Assembly: GCF_001050375.1 (NCBI RefSeq)
Contig: NZ_KQ130495.1
Location: 45,860 to 109,859, forward strand
Length of the DNA stretch: 64,000 bases
Direction of reading: 5' to 3'
DNA from: Catenovulum maritimum
Lineage (GTDB): Bacteria; Pseudomonadota; Gammaproteobacteria; Enterobacterales; Alteromonadaceae
A program made the position numbers and the translations under genes. Each line of letters opens with the position of its first letter. The first letter of the stretch is position 1. A model generated the notes under the pieces. It had not been told where the DNA came from and made no database searches. It was given only the letters and a program-made list of their open reading frames with translations. Below are positions 24,867-33,935 of this stretch, piece by piece.

Positions 24867-25903
24867 TGATGAAGAAAGAGGGATTAAAGACATCAGTGTC
24901 AAATTTATTACCTAAACGGCAAGTTATAAGTGCGGGCACATTATTGGATGCCGTTGAAATTAAGCCATTAAAAAGCACTTCTATGTTGCTAACTATTGAT
25001 ATGGAAGAGTCCTTTGATTGGGATGAACCTGAATCTAGTGAGCACTCTTCGGGTGAAATATCAGGGCTTAAGGTGTTCCATTCAAAATGCATAAATCGAA
25101 AAATAACACCTTTATATTTGGCAACATATCAAATATTGAAGAACCCTGTTGCAGTTGCATTTTTACGTGATGCGCACAAAAAAAATGAGTGTGAGATAGG
25201 GATACATTTGCATTCCTGGAATACCCCTCCGAAATTGGATGTTGAAGAAAGTTTTCAATGTAATCTATCACTCGAAAATGAAAAGCTGAAATTAGATAGT
25301 TTAGTCAATCAATATATTGAAGTTTTTGGTTGTAAGCCGCTTGTTCATAGAGCTGGTCGATACGGTGTCGACTATTCTTCCTTTGAAAATTTAGCCGCTT
25401 TAGGTATTAAAATTGATTTAAGCCCATCTGCTGGATTTGATTTCAGCTGTAAAGGTGGCCCCAGCTTTAAAACTATCGATAATAAGGCTAAGTGGGGAGA
25501 CGAAACTCAAAATTTGTTGTGTGTACCGGTACCATATTCTATGTTCTCGCGAGGACCGGATCTGATTACCAAACATTTTCAATTTATTTCTAAACACATT
25601 TTTTCATGTGAAGCTGTTCGTTTATCTCCAGAAGGGAATACAGCAAGCCGAATGAAAATACTCACTAAAAACTTGATTAAAGAACAGCTAGATAGTTTGA
25701 TTGTGACTGTACACAGTACCTCCTTCGAGGATGGTGAAAACCCTTATTCAACAGGGGATGGTAAAGTTGAAAAATTAATGGATACTCTATTTGAGTACCT
25801 AGACTGGTGTTTAGTCGATATGAAGATCGCTCCTATAAAAACCGAGCAATTGTGGCAAGCATACTCAGATAAAAAATTTAATTGTGAAGAGAAAATAATA
25901 TGA
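24866..25903 (+). CDS. Polysaccharide deacetylase-like protein (WalW type)
   Basis: The 345-residue product has the deacetylase metal-site elements: TIDMEE (catalytic Asp region) and EIGIHLHSWNTPP (H-x-H), followed by HRAGRYGVD and, near the C-terminus, TVHSTSFEDG. It resembles WalW-like deacetylases found in polysaccharide loci. Removal of N- or O-acetyl groups from glycan precursors is inferred. It is translationally coupled at both ends (TAATG before, ATGA after), so it belongs to the 18.7-26.8 kb unit. The start may be either of two adjacent ATGs. Confidence 0.78.
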   Translation: MMKKEGLKTSVSNLLPKRQVISAGTLLDAVEIKPLKSTSMLLTIDMEESFDWDEPESSEHSSGEISGLKVFHSKCINRKITPLYLATYQILKNPVAVAFLRDAHKKNECEIGIHLHSWNTPPKLDVEESFQCNLSLENEKLKLDSLVNQYIEVFGCKPLVHRAGRYGVDYSSFENLAALGIKIDLSPSAGFDFSCKGGPSFKTIDNKAKWGDETQNLLCVPVPYSMFSRGPDLITKHFQFISKHIFSCEAVRLSPEGNTASRMKILTKNLIKEQLDSLIVTVHSTSFEDGENPYSTGDGKVEKLMDTLFEYLDWCLVDMKIAPIKTEQLWQAYSDKKFNCEEKII

Positions 25904-26838
25904 TTAGATATTGGAATAAAGTGGTTTCTCTAGTAGAGAAAAAGGCATGTTCAAAGACTTTCCAAAAAGTCAGAGATTCCAAACCAATTCAATATACGTA
26001 TAACCCAGAGCTAGTCATCGTCTCACAAGTATATAGTGGCGCTTTAGATATGTCTTTATTGGCTTTAAAAAGCTTCATTAAAATGATCGGTGAAGGCCGT
26101 GTTGAGGTGATTGATGACGGTTCTTTGACAAAAAGTGATCACGAGTTACTCCACCATCACATTCCTCATTTAACCATAGTTCACATAGATGATATTGATG
26201 TCGGCAGTTGCCCTAAAGGGAGCTGTTGGGAGCGCTTAATTCATATTTTAAAATTATCGCAAGACGCTTACGTTATTCAGGTTGACACAGATACTTTAAC
26301 TATAGCGCCTGTACCTGAGGTTTATAATGGGTTTAAAGCCAATAAAGCATTTACAATTGGTGGCGAACCAAATTGGCCAGAGCCGATACCCGTTGAATAT
26401 ATAAGCCATATTTCTCGAAATAAAATAAGCGAACATATTCAAGTTAAATCTGAGCGGCAACTAGAGCATGTGGAATCAATTAATTTGACGCATTATTGTC
26501 GGGGATGTGCAGCATTTGCAGGTTTTCCTAAACAAGCTGTTACATTTGATCAACTACAGGCTTTCTCAGCCGAGATGGAAGAGCGAATTGGAGCTGATAC
26601 ATGGCGCAATTGGGGGAGTGAGCAATTCTCTGCGAATGTGATGATTTCATTATGTCCTGAGCCTAGCGTGTTACCTTGGCCTAAATATTTGAACCATGGT
26701 TTTCCTTTTGTCGAAAATGGCCAAGAAAAACTAGAGTCATATACTCGGTTGACATCTGTCTTACATTTTATTGGCACATACAGATACAAACACGGGGTGT
26801 ATCGAAAATTGGCCAAGTTAGTTTTGAGCGAGTTATAA
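25900..26838 (+). CDS. Putative GT-A glycosyltransferase, family not recognised
   Basis: The 312-residue product has a Rossmann-like beginning (LVIVSQVYSG), VEVIDDGSLT, and YVIQVDTDTLTI, which looks like the DxD nucleotide-sugar site of a GT-A enzyme. CRGCAAFAGFPK and WGSEQFSANVMIS follow. The context (last gene of a glycan operon, coupled by ATGA to the deacetylase) supports sugar transfer, but I cannot name a family. A 10-bp inverted repeat follows. Confidence 0.68.
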   Translation: MIRYWNKVVSLVEKKACSKTFQKVRDSKPIQYTYNPELVIVSQVYSGALDMSLLALKSFIKMIGEGRVEVIDDGSLTKSDHELLHHHIPHLTIVHIDDIDVGSCPKGSCWERLIHILKLSQDAYVIQVDTDTLTIAPVPEVYNGFKANKAFTIGGEPNWPEPIPVEYISHISRNKISEHIQVKSERQLEHVESINLTHYCRGCAAFAGFPKQAVTFDQLQAFSAEMEERIGADTWRNWGSEQFSANVMISLCPEPSVLPWPKYLNHGFPFVENGQEKLESYTRLTSVLHFIGTYRYKHGVYRKLAKLVLSEL

Positions 26839-26858
26839 GCTATTCCTGAAGTTAGTCA

Positions 26859-26889
26859 GTTTCAGCTATTGCTTTGAGGTAGCTGAAAC
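26859..26889. terminator. Long hairpin after the glycan operon
   Basis: A perfect 10-bp stem (GTTTCAGCTA at 26859-26868 with TAGCTGAAAC at 26880-26889) with an 11-base loop lies 20 bp after the operon. There is no T run, so termination is only inferred from position. The rest of 26890-27111 has a possible promoter (TTGACC at 27052, TAGTAT at 27074, 16-bp spacing) and nothing else. Confidence 0.4.
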
Positions 26890-27111
26890 GGGAGCTTTCA
26901 CACCGAATTGAGAGCAGACTAGCTAAAGTCAGTTAAATTAGCTGAGTTATAGGTAATCGCTTTTTTTCCCTAGTTTTTACACATCAAAATTACTCCCAAA
27001 CGACCTTTAATTTTGTCATTAACTCGATAGCTGAAAGTTTTATTCTTTAAGTTGACCTGATCTGTTATTAGTATAGTATTCTAATAAATTACACTTATTT
27101 GGTAAGGCATT

Positions 27112-28878
27112 TTGCAATTTAGAAACGATATTAATGGATTACGAGCTATAGCTGTAATCGCTGTCGTCCTGTTTCATTTTAACCCTAAATGGCTTCCAGG
27201 CGGCTTTATTGGTGTAGATGTGTTTTTTGTGATTTCAGGTTTTTTAATGACAGGCATAATAATGCGAGGTATAGAGAAAGATAGTTTTTCTATACTTAAG
27301 TTTTATTACGCTCGTGCTAAAAGAATCATCCCAGCTCTGGCTGTTGTCTGTTTTATCATAATTGTATTTGGTTGGTTTTATCTAACTTCTTTCGATTTTG
27401 CTCCTCTCCTTCAACATGTAATTAGTAGTGTTGTCTTTTTATCTAATATTGTCTATTGGGGGGAATCTGGATATTTTGATGCCGCTTCTAGTGAAAAATG
27501 GTTATTACATACTTGGTCTTTATCCGCCTAATGGCAATTTTATATAGTTTACCCTTTACTACTGTTATTTTTAGCTAAATTTGTTTCTATTAAACTCATT
27601 AAGCCTATTCTTCTTGTCGGGACTATTCTGGGGTTCATATTTTGTGTTTTTGCAACCTATCATTCACCTTTAGCATCTTATTTCCTTTTGCCAACTAGGG
27701 CTTGGGAAATGATGTTTGGAGGAGTGGCTTACTTATATCCTTTTAAAATCAATAATCAAATGAAGAGGCTTTCTGAATGGTTAGGAATCATATTAATTAT
27801 TGCTTCTTGCATCTTTATTTCAAAAGATGATCTTTGGCCTGGATATTTAGCATTAATTCCAGTTTTGGGTGCATACTTTATTATCCAAGCTCAGCGTCAG
27901 GATAGTATTATTACAGGAAATATTGTTGCTCAGAAAGTAGGAACTTGGTCTTACTCCATCTATTTATGGCATTGGCCGTTAGTTGTTCTATTTTATTATC
28001 AACACGAAAATAATTTAGTTGGAATTCCAATTGCAATAGCAATGGGAGTTGTTAGCTATTACACCATTGAGAAAAAAATCAATTTTAAAAAAGTGTTACT
28101 AGGGACTAGTGTATTATCGATTCCGTTTTTTGTCGTTGCTCTAAATTCAAATACGAATCATAAAATTGCAGAGCAAAGTCATGAAGAACTATTAAACTTT
28201 AGATATCATTACTCGAACCCTAAATGTAACTTTAGGGCATACCATCCAGAAACTAAACAACAGCAAGAAAAAGAAAAAATTCATGAAGACTGTTTTACTT
28301 ATTTAAATAAAAGTATCCTGATACATGGAGATTCATATGCTTTACATTTTCACCATGGTTTACAAAAAAATTTAGATGAGTTTGATATTTTGCAGATAGC
28401 CGCTTTTAGTTGTCGACTTCATGGCAGCTCCACCAAAGGGTGTCGATCATCTAATACTTTCTTTGATAATAACATCACCAAGATATCTCCAGATATATTG
28501 ATACTATCAGAAAGAGATGGATATGAAGACTTAGATTGGGAAACATATCTCGGTAAATTGGAAAAGTTGAAATCAGTTATTATTTTGGGACCTTCCCCTG
28601 AAATTAGAATGAAAAAACTTGTTTATCTAAATGAAGCATCAATCAGCAACTTTGATTATATGAAGAAAATTGATTTTATGTTTCTTAAACCTGATAGTAT
28701 TTTGAAATCATTTCCCAATGTGCATTATGTTTCTATGAAATCATTGCTTTGTAGTGATGAGCGTCAATGCGATGTATTAGTTGATGGGGTTAATATATAT
28801 GCCGATGATGGCCATTTTTCTAAATTTGGTTCAGACTATGTTGTTAAAAAGTTGCTCAGTCATAACTTAATTAAATAA
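27112..28878 (+). pseudogene. OafA-type acyltransferase with SGNH domain, interrupted by one stop codon
   Basis: Acyltransferase-3 proteins of this type start FRNDINGLRAIAVIAVVLFHF and contain LLHTWSLSVEWQFY. Here the frame opens at TTG 27112 with that start, reaches HTWSLSA and meets TAA at 27529-27531, then resumes without a frame shift as WQFYIVYPLL. The stop sits exactly where the conserved Glu codon belongs, so a single GAA-to-TAA change explains it. The rest is intact: membrane helices, then a C-terminal SGNH domain with IHGDSYALHF and a final DDGHFS. An intact gene would O-acetylate the exopolysaccharide. The protein should be cut at 139 residues unless the stop is read through. Confidence 0.85.
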
Positions 28879-28923
28879 GACGTTATAGTCATACAATGCC
28901 TAGCTTAATTATGAGTAGGTAAC

Positions 28924-28947
28924 GTAGTGGCCATTATAGGCCACTAC
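28924..28947. terminator. Hairpin between convergent genes
   Basis: A perfect 9-bp stem (GTAGTGGCC, 28924-28932, with GGCCACTAC, 28939-28947) and loop ATTATA lie between the acyltransferase and the minus-strand beta-helix gene. It has no T run on either side. Confidence 0.5.
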
Positions 28948-28959
28948 CAATCGAAGCCT

Positions 28960-31503
28960 TTATCTATCTTCTTTAAATAAATTAAAGTTGGTTTTGCTGC
29001 TTGCAATATGCAAATAGCCTTCGAGTTCTTCGATATAAAGTAAATGGCTACCAGGCAATAACTCCATCGGTTTCGCTAATATTTCTACTGTCTTAGCTTC
29101 TTTATTAATTTCAAGGTAATAAATGGTATCTTTTTTATTCCAGCCAACTATTTGATTCAAACGTGTGTTGTAAGTTAACGCAGGTCGTTCCATTTCAACT
29201 AAGCTTAAATCGCCTACCAGCTCCCATCCTTCGCTTTTGAGTGAATCCATTTCCATTGATAGGCCGTCTAAGCTGTAGCTACGAAATGTGCCTTTTCCAA
29301 TATAAAAAGCTAAATTATTTTCTTTATCAACTATGGTATTAACACCCGGTGTGTTTAGCCCTACACCTACTTTTTTGTAGACTTTCGTCTCTGTATCATA
29401 TAAATATGTTCCCTGATTGTGGGTAATAATATTTATGTCGGTATTGGCATCATGCACTATTGCGCGTGTGGTTGTTCCTTTAAATTCCTCTAATTCATCA
29501 TGCAGCAAAGTCCAATTGTTATTATCGAGCGAATATAGCCAGCCATCCGTTGTTTCCCTATTAGACCCGCACCCAACCAGTCCGCCTTGTACAAACAGAC
29601 TGTTACTCGTGGTATTGTAAACCAAGCTGTTAAGTAAATTGCGTGAAGATGGCACATAGTTAATGTTATCTTCTGTCCAAAGTCCTGAACAGTTTCCCCA
29701 GTTAAATACATCCCAGTAGTTACGGTCACCCACATCAAATATGGTGAGTTTTTCTATGTCAGTTCTTTCATGCTCTAAAGATAAGCTTCTAGATGATACA
29801 TCAAACGAAAAAATCTCATTACCAAAGTAGCTTCTTTGTCCACCGCCTGCGATGTAAACTTTTCCGTTTTGAGGTACATATACTGTGCTAATTGTATTAC
29901 TAGGCCAATATTTGTTTACGCCACTTACATATGGGTCTGTTCGATCTAAATAAGGGTTTATTTGGGTGTCTGCTATTTCTTCTCGACTTAAATCAGGCAG
30001 TAGTGCAACTTTAGGAGAGTCTAAAACGTCGATATTAACTAGCGCTGTAGAGTTTCCGCCTTGCCCTTCACAAGTAATGACAAATTGACTGTCTCGAAAT
30101 AATTTTTCAGTGTTAATTGTTCCGTTATATTCAATTTTTCCTTCCCAAGAACCAGAGGCGTGGCATGATAATGCATTTTTAACCTCCCAATTTAATCTAG
30201 TATCGGTTAAATAACCGATACTATATTCATCGGCACTAAAGCTGATTATTGGTGTTTCGTGTATGGCACCATCATATTCAAATGCACCTATATCCGGGGT
30301 GGCATCAATAAGCCTCATTTTAATTTTCCCACCCGGTAAAAATTCTGTAGTTGGGAAGGCTAAATAACTGCTAAGTTCATTTGTAATCGGTTGGCCTTGG
30401 TCTATCGCTGCAGAGCTTTCAGTTAGGTAATAGTTATCTAAGCCAAAATTTTCAAAATCTTCTTCCAATGCGACTTGGTTATTATAATTTTCCAATAAGT
30501 TTTTAGTGGCGCTATTACGGTGAATAATAAAATTGGAATCGGATAAACCATAATATAAATTGTTACTGATAACACCGGTTTGGAAATCAGACATATTGTC
30601 ATATAGCTTCAAAAATTGACCTTTAGGGTGTTTATTGATTATGGTGTTGTGATTAACAAATAGCTTTTTATTTGGGTTGTTTCTGGAACCTTCTCTTGAT
30701 TCAGCTGCATAAGCTATCATAGTGTAATTGGGGCTATTTTCGGTCTGTATCATTAGGTTTCCCGAAATATATGTTGGGCCACCGCCTGTTACATCTATAT
30801 GGTAGCTGGACTTACCTTCGGTATTATCCGATAACTTATTTCCAATAATGTAATTATTTTTGGCAATAGTTTTGATTAGGTGTCCAGTATCAACGCTATG
30901 GCTATAACTATTAATGATTGAGAATACATTTGTATTCGTGATGTACATATTATGGGATTTTCCATCCTTATACCCATTATATGAAAACTCTGAACTAGTA
31001 ATGAATACGTTATTACCAACTGATGGATATCGACTTGTAATTGGTGTGACGAGAATGCCATTTTCATTGTGGTGGAAATAACTATTTTTAATGATTAGGT
31101 TACCACCTCCGTCATGTCGAATTCCGGCGCCATTATGATCCGAAACTTCAGCGTAGGATAATTCAATATTCTCTATGGTGACATTATAACCTAAAGTGTT
31201 CCATATCCCTTTACCGCCAGGAATACTCCCACTGCAGTCTTTCCACGTGATGTGAGGGCGCCCATTAACGCCTCGAATTGTTAGGTTACTTGCTCTCCAT
31301 TTTACACCAGCATCACAAGAGTAAACTGCTGCATCAATTTCAATTACATCTCCTTCTTTGGCTATTGCGGCTGCTTCAGATGGTAATTTATAAGTTTTTT
31401 CTGGACCGACTTGAATAATATTTTGGGTTGCTGATATTGCAGATACTGGATATATACTTGTGGCGAGAAATGCCAATTGGATAGAACGTTTAATACAACT
31501 CAT
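28960..31503 (-). CDS. Secreted parallel beta-helix protein with kelch-like C-terminal region
   Basis: The 847-residue product has a signal peptide (about residues 1-25, ending SAISA). Residues about 30-400 read as right-handed parallel beta-helix repeats (e.g. NLIIKNSYFHHNENGILV, NVFITSSEFSYNG), about 420-495 as an Ig-like module, and about 515-847 as kelch-like beta-propeller blades (VYIAGGGQRSYFG, SLFVQGGLVGCGS). Such helices are common in polysaccharide lyases and epimerases, so a role on the exopolysaccharide is likely, but no catalytic residues can be named. It is the first gene encountered downstream of the EPS block and is separated by 246 bp from the next gene, so it probably has its own promoter. 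Confidence 0.75.
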   Translation of the reverse strand: MSCIKRSIQLAFLATSIYPVSAISATQNIIQVGPEKTYKLPSEAAAIAKEGDVIEIDAAVYSCDAGVKWRASNLTIRGVNGRPHITWKDCSGSIPGGKGIWNTLGYNVTIENIELSYAEVSDHNGAGIRHDGGGNLIIKNSYFHHNENGILVTPITSRYPSVGNNVFITSSEFSYNGYKDGKSHNMYITNTNVFSIINSYSHSVDTGHLIKTIAKNNYIIGNKLSDNTEGKSSYHIDVTGGGPTYISGNLMIQTENSPNYTMIAYAAESREGSRNNPNKKLFVNHNTIINKHPKGQFLKLYDNMSDFQTGVISNNLYYGLSDSNFIIHRNSATKNLLENYNNQVALEEDFENFGLDNYYLTESSAAIDQGQPITNELSSYLAFPTTEFLPGGKIKMRLIDATPDIGAFEYDGAIHETPIISFSADEYSIGYLTDTRLNWEVKNALSCHASGSWEGKIEYNGTINTEKLFRDSQFVITCEGQGGNSTALVNIDVLDSPKVALLPDLSREEIADTQINPYLDRTDPYVSGVNKYWPSNTISTVYVPQNGKVYIAGGGQRSYFGNEIFSFDVSSRSLSLEHERTDIEKLTIFDVGDRNYWDVFNWGNCSGLWTEDNINYVPSSRNLLNSLVYNTTSNSLFVQGGLVGCGSNRETTDGWLYSLDNNNWTLLHDELEEFKGTTTRAIVHDANTDINIITHNQGTYLYDTETKVYKKVGVGLNTPGVNTIVDKENNLAFYIGKGTFRSYSLDGLSMEMDSLKSEGWELVGDLSLVEMERPALTYNTRLNQIVGWNKKDTIYYLEINKEAKTVEILAKPMELLPGSHLLYIEELEGYLHIASSKTNFNLFKEDR

Positions 31504-31749
31504 TTTAAGGTTCCTTTAAGTAACAACTAAATACTTTTACTTAGATTTATCTAAGCCTTTCAAGTCTAGTATAGAAATTGAGCAACGGTAGGAAATTTTG
31601 GTTAACTTGTAATTATCAGAGATATCTCACAAATATTTTGGGCGAATATCAGGCGGCTAAATATGGATAAATAGTTATTTTGAAGCTTTATTCTGGTATT
31701 GAATGCTGATTAATAGCTAAGTGTTTTTTGTTACTTATATTTTAAGGCA

Positions 31750-32883
31750 TTAATTAGTATCGACACCTAAAGTGCTGATTAATTGATTGTTATACATGTT
31801 TATGTTGATCGAATTGTTTAAGTAAATTCCGGCACTATTTGGGCAGTTAACTATCTTATTGTTGATTAATGTTCCATTTTTATGTTCAAAAGTACATTTT
31901 TCGTTAACGCAATTTTTGTGCGCTGTACCTCCACCGCCAAAAGATAAGCCAATTCTTACATCTAATTTAGTTTTATGTTTAATGTGCATTTCACATATAA
32001 CTAGGTTATTACTGAACTGGCCATTTTGACCACCTCCCTTTAAAAACGCACCGTAGGATATGCCGTTACCTTCTAACTTTGCGAAATCTGCAATCAAGTT
32101 GCCGTCGATCTGCCAGTGTTCCCCGCCCACTATATCTATAGGCGTGACAGGGGAAGCTGTTTTTCTAGGCCAATGATTAATAAATTGGTTGTGAGACAAG
32201 GTAACGTGGTTAGGGAATCGAACTCCATTGGGTGTTTTAATGCCATTTGATTTGATATGTGCATTGAAGTTGTTAAAAATATTGTTCGAAATAATTAGGT
32301 GGTCAGATTTTCCTACTATATGAATTGCATGCTCACACTGTGAATCTAATTCACATTTTCCTTCAAATTGTATCCCGCTTATTTGAACATAAGGTGCATT
32401 TATCCATAGTCCTTCGTTACCAAAAAATTCAATAATTACTCTTTTGTTATTGACCGCTGTAATTACTATTGGTTGACTTAAGCTGCTATTCGCGTCTATT
32501 TTGATCTTGTTTCGTTTAATTTGATATACCCCACCATTTAAACTCAACATGGTATTAGGTTTCAGCTTACTCAACGCATCACTTAAAGACTGACTATCGG
32601 AAACGAGCACTTGATTTAGTGGGTGATAATGTTGAATTAATGGAGCATTCTTTGTATGCCAATCATTAATATGCACTTTAGTGTCTATAGTTGAAATTTC
32701 AGGCAGTATTGTACTGCTGAGATTAGCTAGAGTTGTCGCCGAAACTGGCAATATTTGACTTTTCTGTTGAATTAATTGCTGGATCTTTATATTTAGCAGG
32801 TAAAGAAATTCAGGTGGAGTAATTGTTTTGTATATCAGCCCCATTATTAGGATGGTTAAGGCGATTACCCATTTAAATTTCAT
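31750..32883 (-). CDS. Membrane-anchored parallel beta-helix protein (PL6-like)
   Basis: The 377-residue product begins with a membrane anchor (residues 4-20) and a linker, then a beta-helix starting near residue 95: SDALSKLKPNTMLSLNGGVY, PIVITAVNN, YVQISGIQFEG, HLIISNNIFNN. This opening recalls polysaccharide lyase family 6 (alginate lyase/chondroitinase B). It is short for that family and lyase residues cannot be confirmed. The ATG overlaps the stop of the next upstream beta-helix gene (ATGA), so the pair is coupled. The 246-bp gap after its stop (31504-31749) holds only a small inverted repeat at 31540-31555. Confidence 0.7.
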   Translation of the reverse strand: MKFKWVIALTILIMGLIYKTITPPEFLYLLNIKIQQLIQQKSQILPVSATTLANLSSTILPEISTIDTKVHINDWHTKNAPLIQHYHPLNQVLVSDSQSLSDALSKLKPNTMLSLNGGVYQIKRNKIKIDANSSLSQPIVITAVNNKRVIIEFFGNEGLWINAPYVQISGIQFEGKCELDSQCEHAIHIVGKSDHLIISNNIFNNFNAHIKSNGIKTPNGVRFPNHVTLSHNQFINHWPRKTASPVTPIDIVGGEHWQIDGNLIADFAKLEGNGISYGAFLKGGGQNGQFSNNLVICEMHIKHKTKLDVRIGLSFGGGGTAHKNCVNEKCTFEHKNGTLINNKIVNCPNSAGIYLNNSININMYNNQLISTLGVDTN

Positions 32884-33923
32884 TCGTTATTGTTTAGTAT
32901 TTCGAGTAATAAAGGGAGGTTATTGATTTCTGGTAGCTGGTAGCTGGATAAATTAGCACCTAGTCTATCGTTATAAAAGCTATTGCCTTCTTGGTAGTGT
33001 TTAGTATCAGTTGCTTTGCCAACAATAACGTTTTGATTTACCAATATCTTAATGCCACTTTTTTCTTTAGGCAGGGCCAAGAAAGTGTTACCTCTTTCCC
33101 TTTCTAATATAATTAGGCTCTTTGTGATTTCTATCGAATTTTTGCGTAGCGGACTCGTGCCTTCTAGCCCAAAACCAATTGCTTGTTTGTTTACAGTGCT
33201 ATTTCCTTGCTGCAAAATACAATTGTTAATGGTTAACTCACCACCGTTTGATATGTCTATTAATCTACTATCGTTTCCTGTTAACGATGCAATTAAAGTA
33301 TCTTCTATTACAACCCGACGCGATCTTGCCTTTATTTCGTGCCCTTGGTCTTTACTACTTAAAAATACACTGTCTTTAATGAGTAATGATTCACCTTGCG
33401 CGTATATTGCGTGTGCTCGACCTGCTTTGCCTAGATTTTCAAAGCGGCTATATCGTATTGTCAGGCTATTCGTTTTTGGATTTTGTAGAATTCCTTGCTG
33501 GCTATTGTGAAAATTGACACCTAGGACAGTTAAATCTTTCCCTTCTTGGCGTATACAAGCGCCGTTGTTTGAAGATGCTTTTACTTGGCTACATTCGATA
33601 TTTTCAATGGTGACATCATCACCACTGACAACAAAGGTCCCCTTATCTTTAATTACTGCATTAATGAAGTGTGTATTAGCACTTCCTGTAATCGTTACAT
33701 TGTTAGATTTTATATGCATACCTGTAATATATATGCCGGGCCCTATGTATACTTGGCTGTTGTCTTTTATTGCTTGGTTTGCTTTCTTTACTTCCTGGTA
33801 ACTAATACCATCAACAATTATTTCATTGTTTTTAATGAATGCTTGGCTTGAAAAACATAGTAAGCAAAGTGTCCAGCATGAGACGCGAGTGAATAAATTG
33901 ATTAAATGACGAATCAAGTTCAT
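32880..33923 (-). CDS. Secreted parallel beta-helix protein
   Basis: The 347-residue product has a signal peptide (about residues 1-28, ending SSQA) and a pectate-lyase-like parallel beta-helix: VYIGPGIYITGMHIKSNNVTI, DVTIENIECSQVKASSNNGACIR, LTIRYSRFENL and GELTINNCILQQG, all quoted in part. The opening ladder resembles that of the 847-residue protein. It probably acts in the periplasm on the exopolysaccharide as a lyase, epimerase or binding protein. It lies 12 bp from the acyltransferase gene and is coupled by ATGA to the next beta-helix gene. Confidence 0.72.
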   Translation of the reverse strand: MNLIRHLINLFTRVSCWTLCLLCFSSQAFIKNNEIIVDGISYQEVKKANQAIKDNSQVYIGPGIYITGMHIKSNNVTITGSANTHFINAVIKDKGTFVVSGDDVTIENIECSQVKASSNNGACIRQEGKDLTVLGVNFHNSQQGILQNPKTNSLTIRYSRFENLGKAGRAHAIYAQGESLLIKDSVFLSSKDQGHEIKARSRRVVIEDTLIASLTGNDSRLIDISNGGELTINNCILQQGNSTVNKQAIGFGLEGTSPLRKNSIEITKSLIILERERGNTFLALPKEKSGIKILVNQNVIVGKATDTKHYQEGNSFYNDRLGANLSSYQLPEINNLPLLLEILNNNE

Positions 33924-33935
33924 GAGTGTTTCCTC

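Noticed and set aside
26974..26990. A fourth PrsR element (TTTCCCTAGTTTTTACA)
   Set aside because: It matches at only about 13 of 17 positions, lacks the TGTC half and has no sigma-54 promoter downstream.
33052..33510. Plus-strand ORF of 152 codons opposite a beta-helix gene
   Set aside because: It lies wholly within the minus-strand gene, whose product has a signal peptide and beta-helix repeats; the plus-strand frame has no recognisable features.
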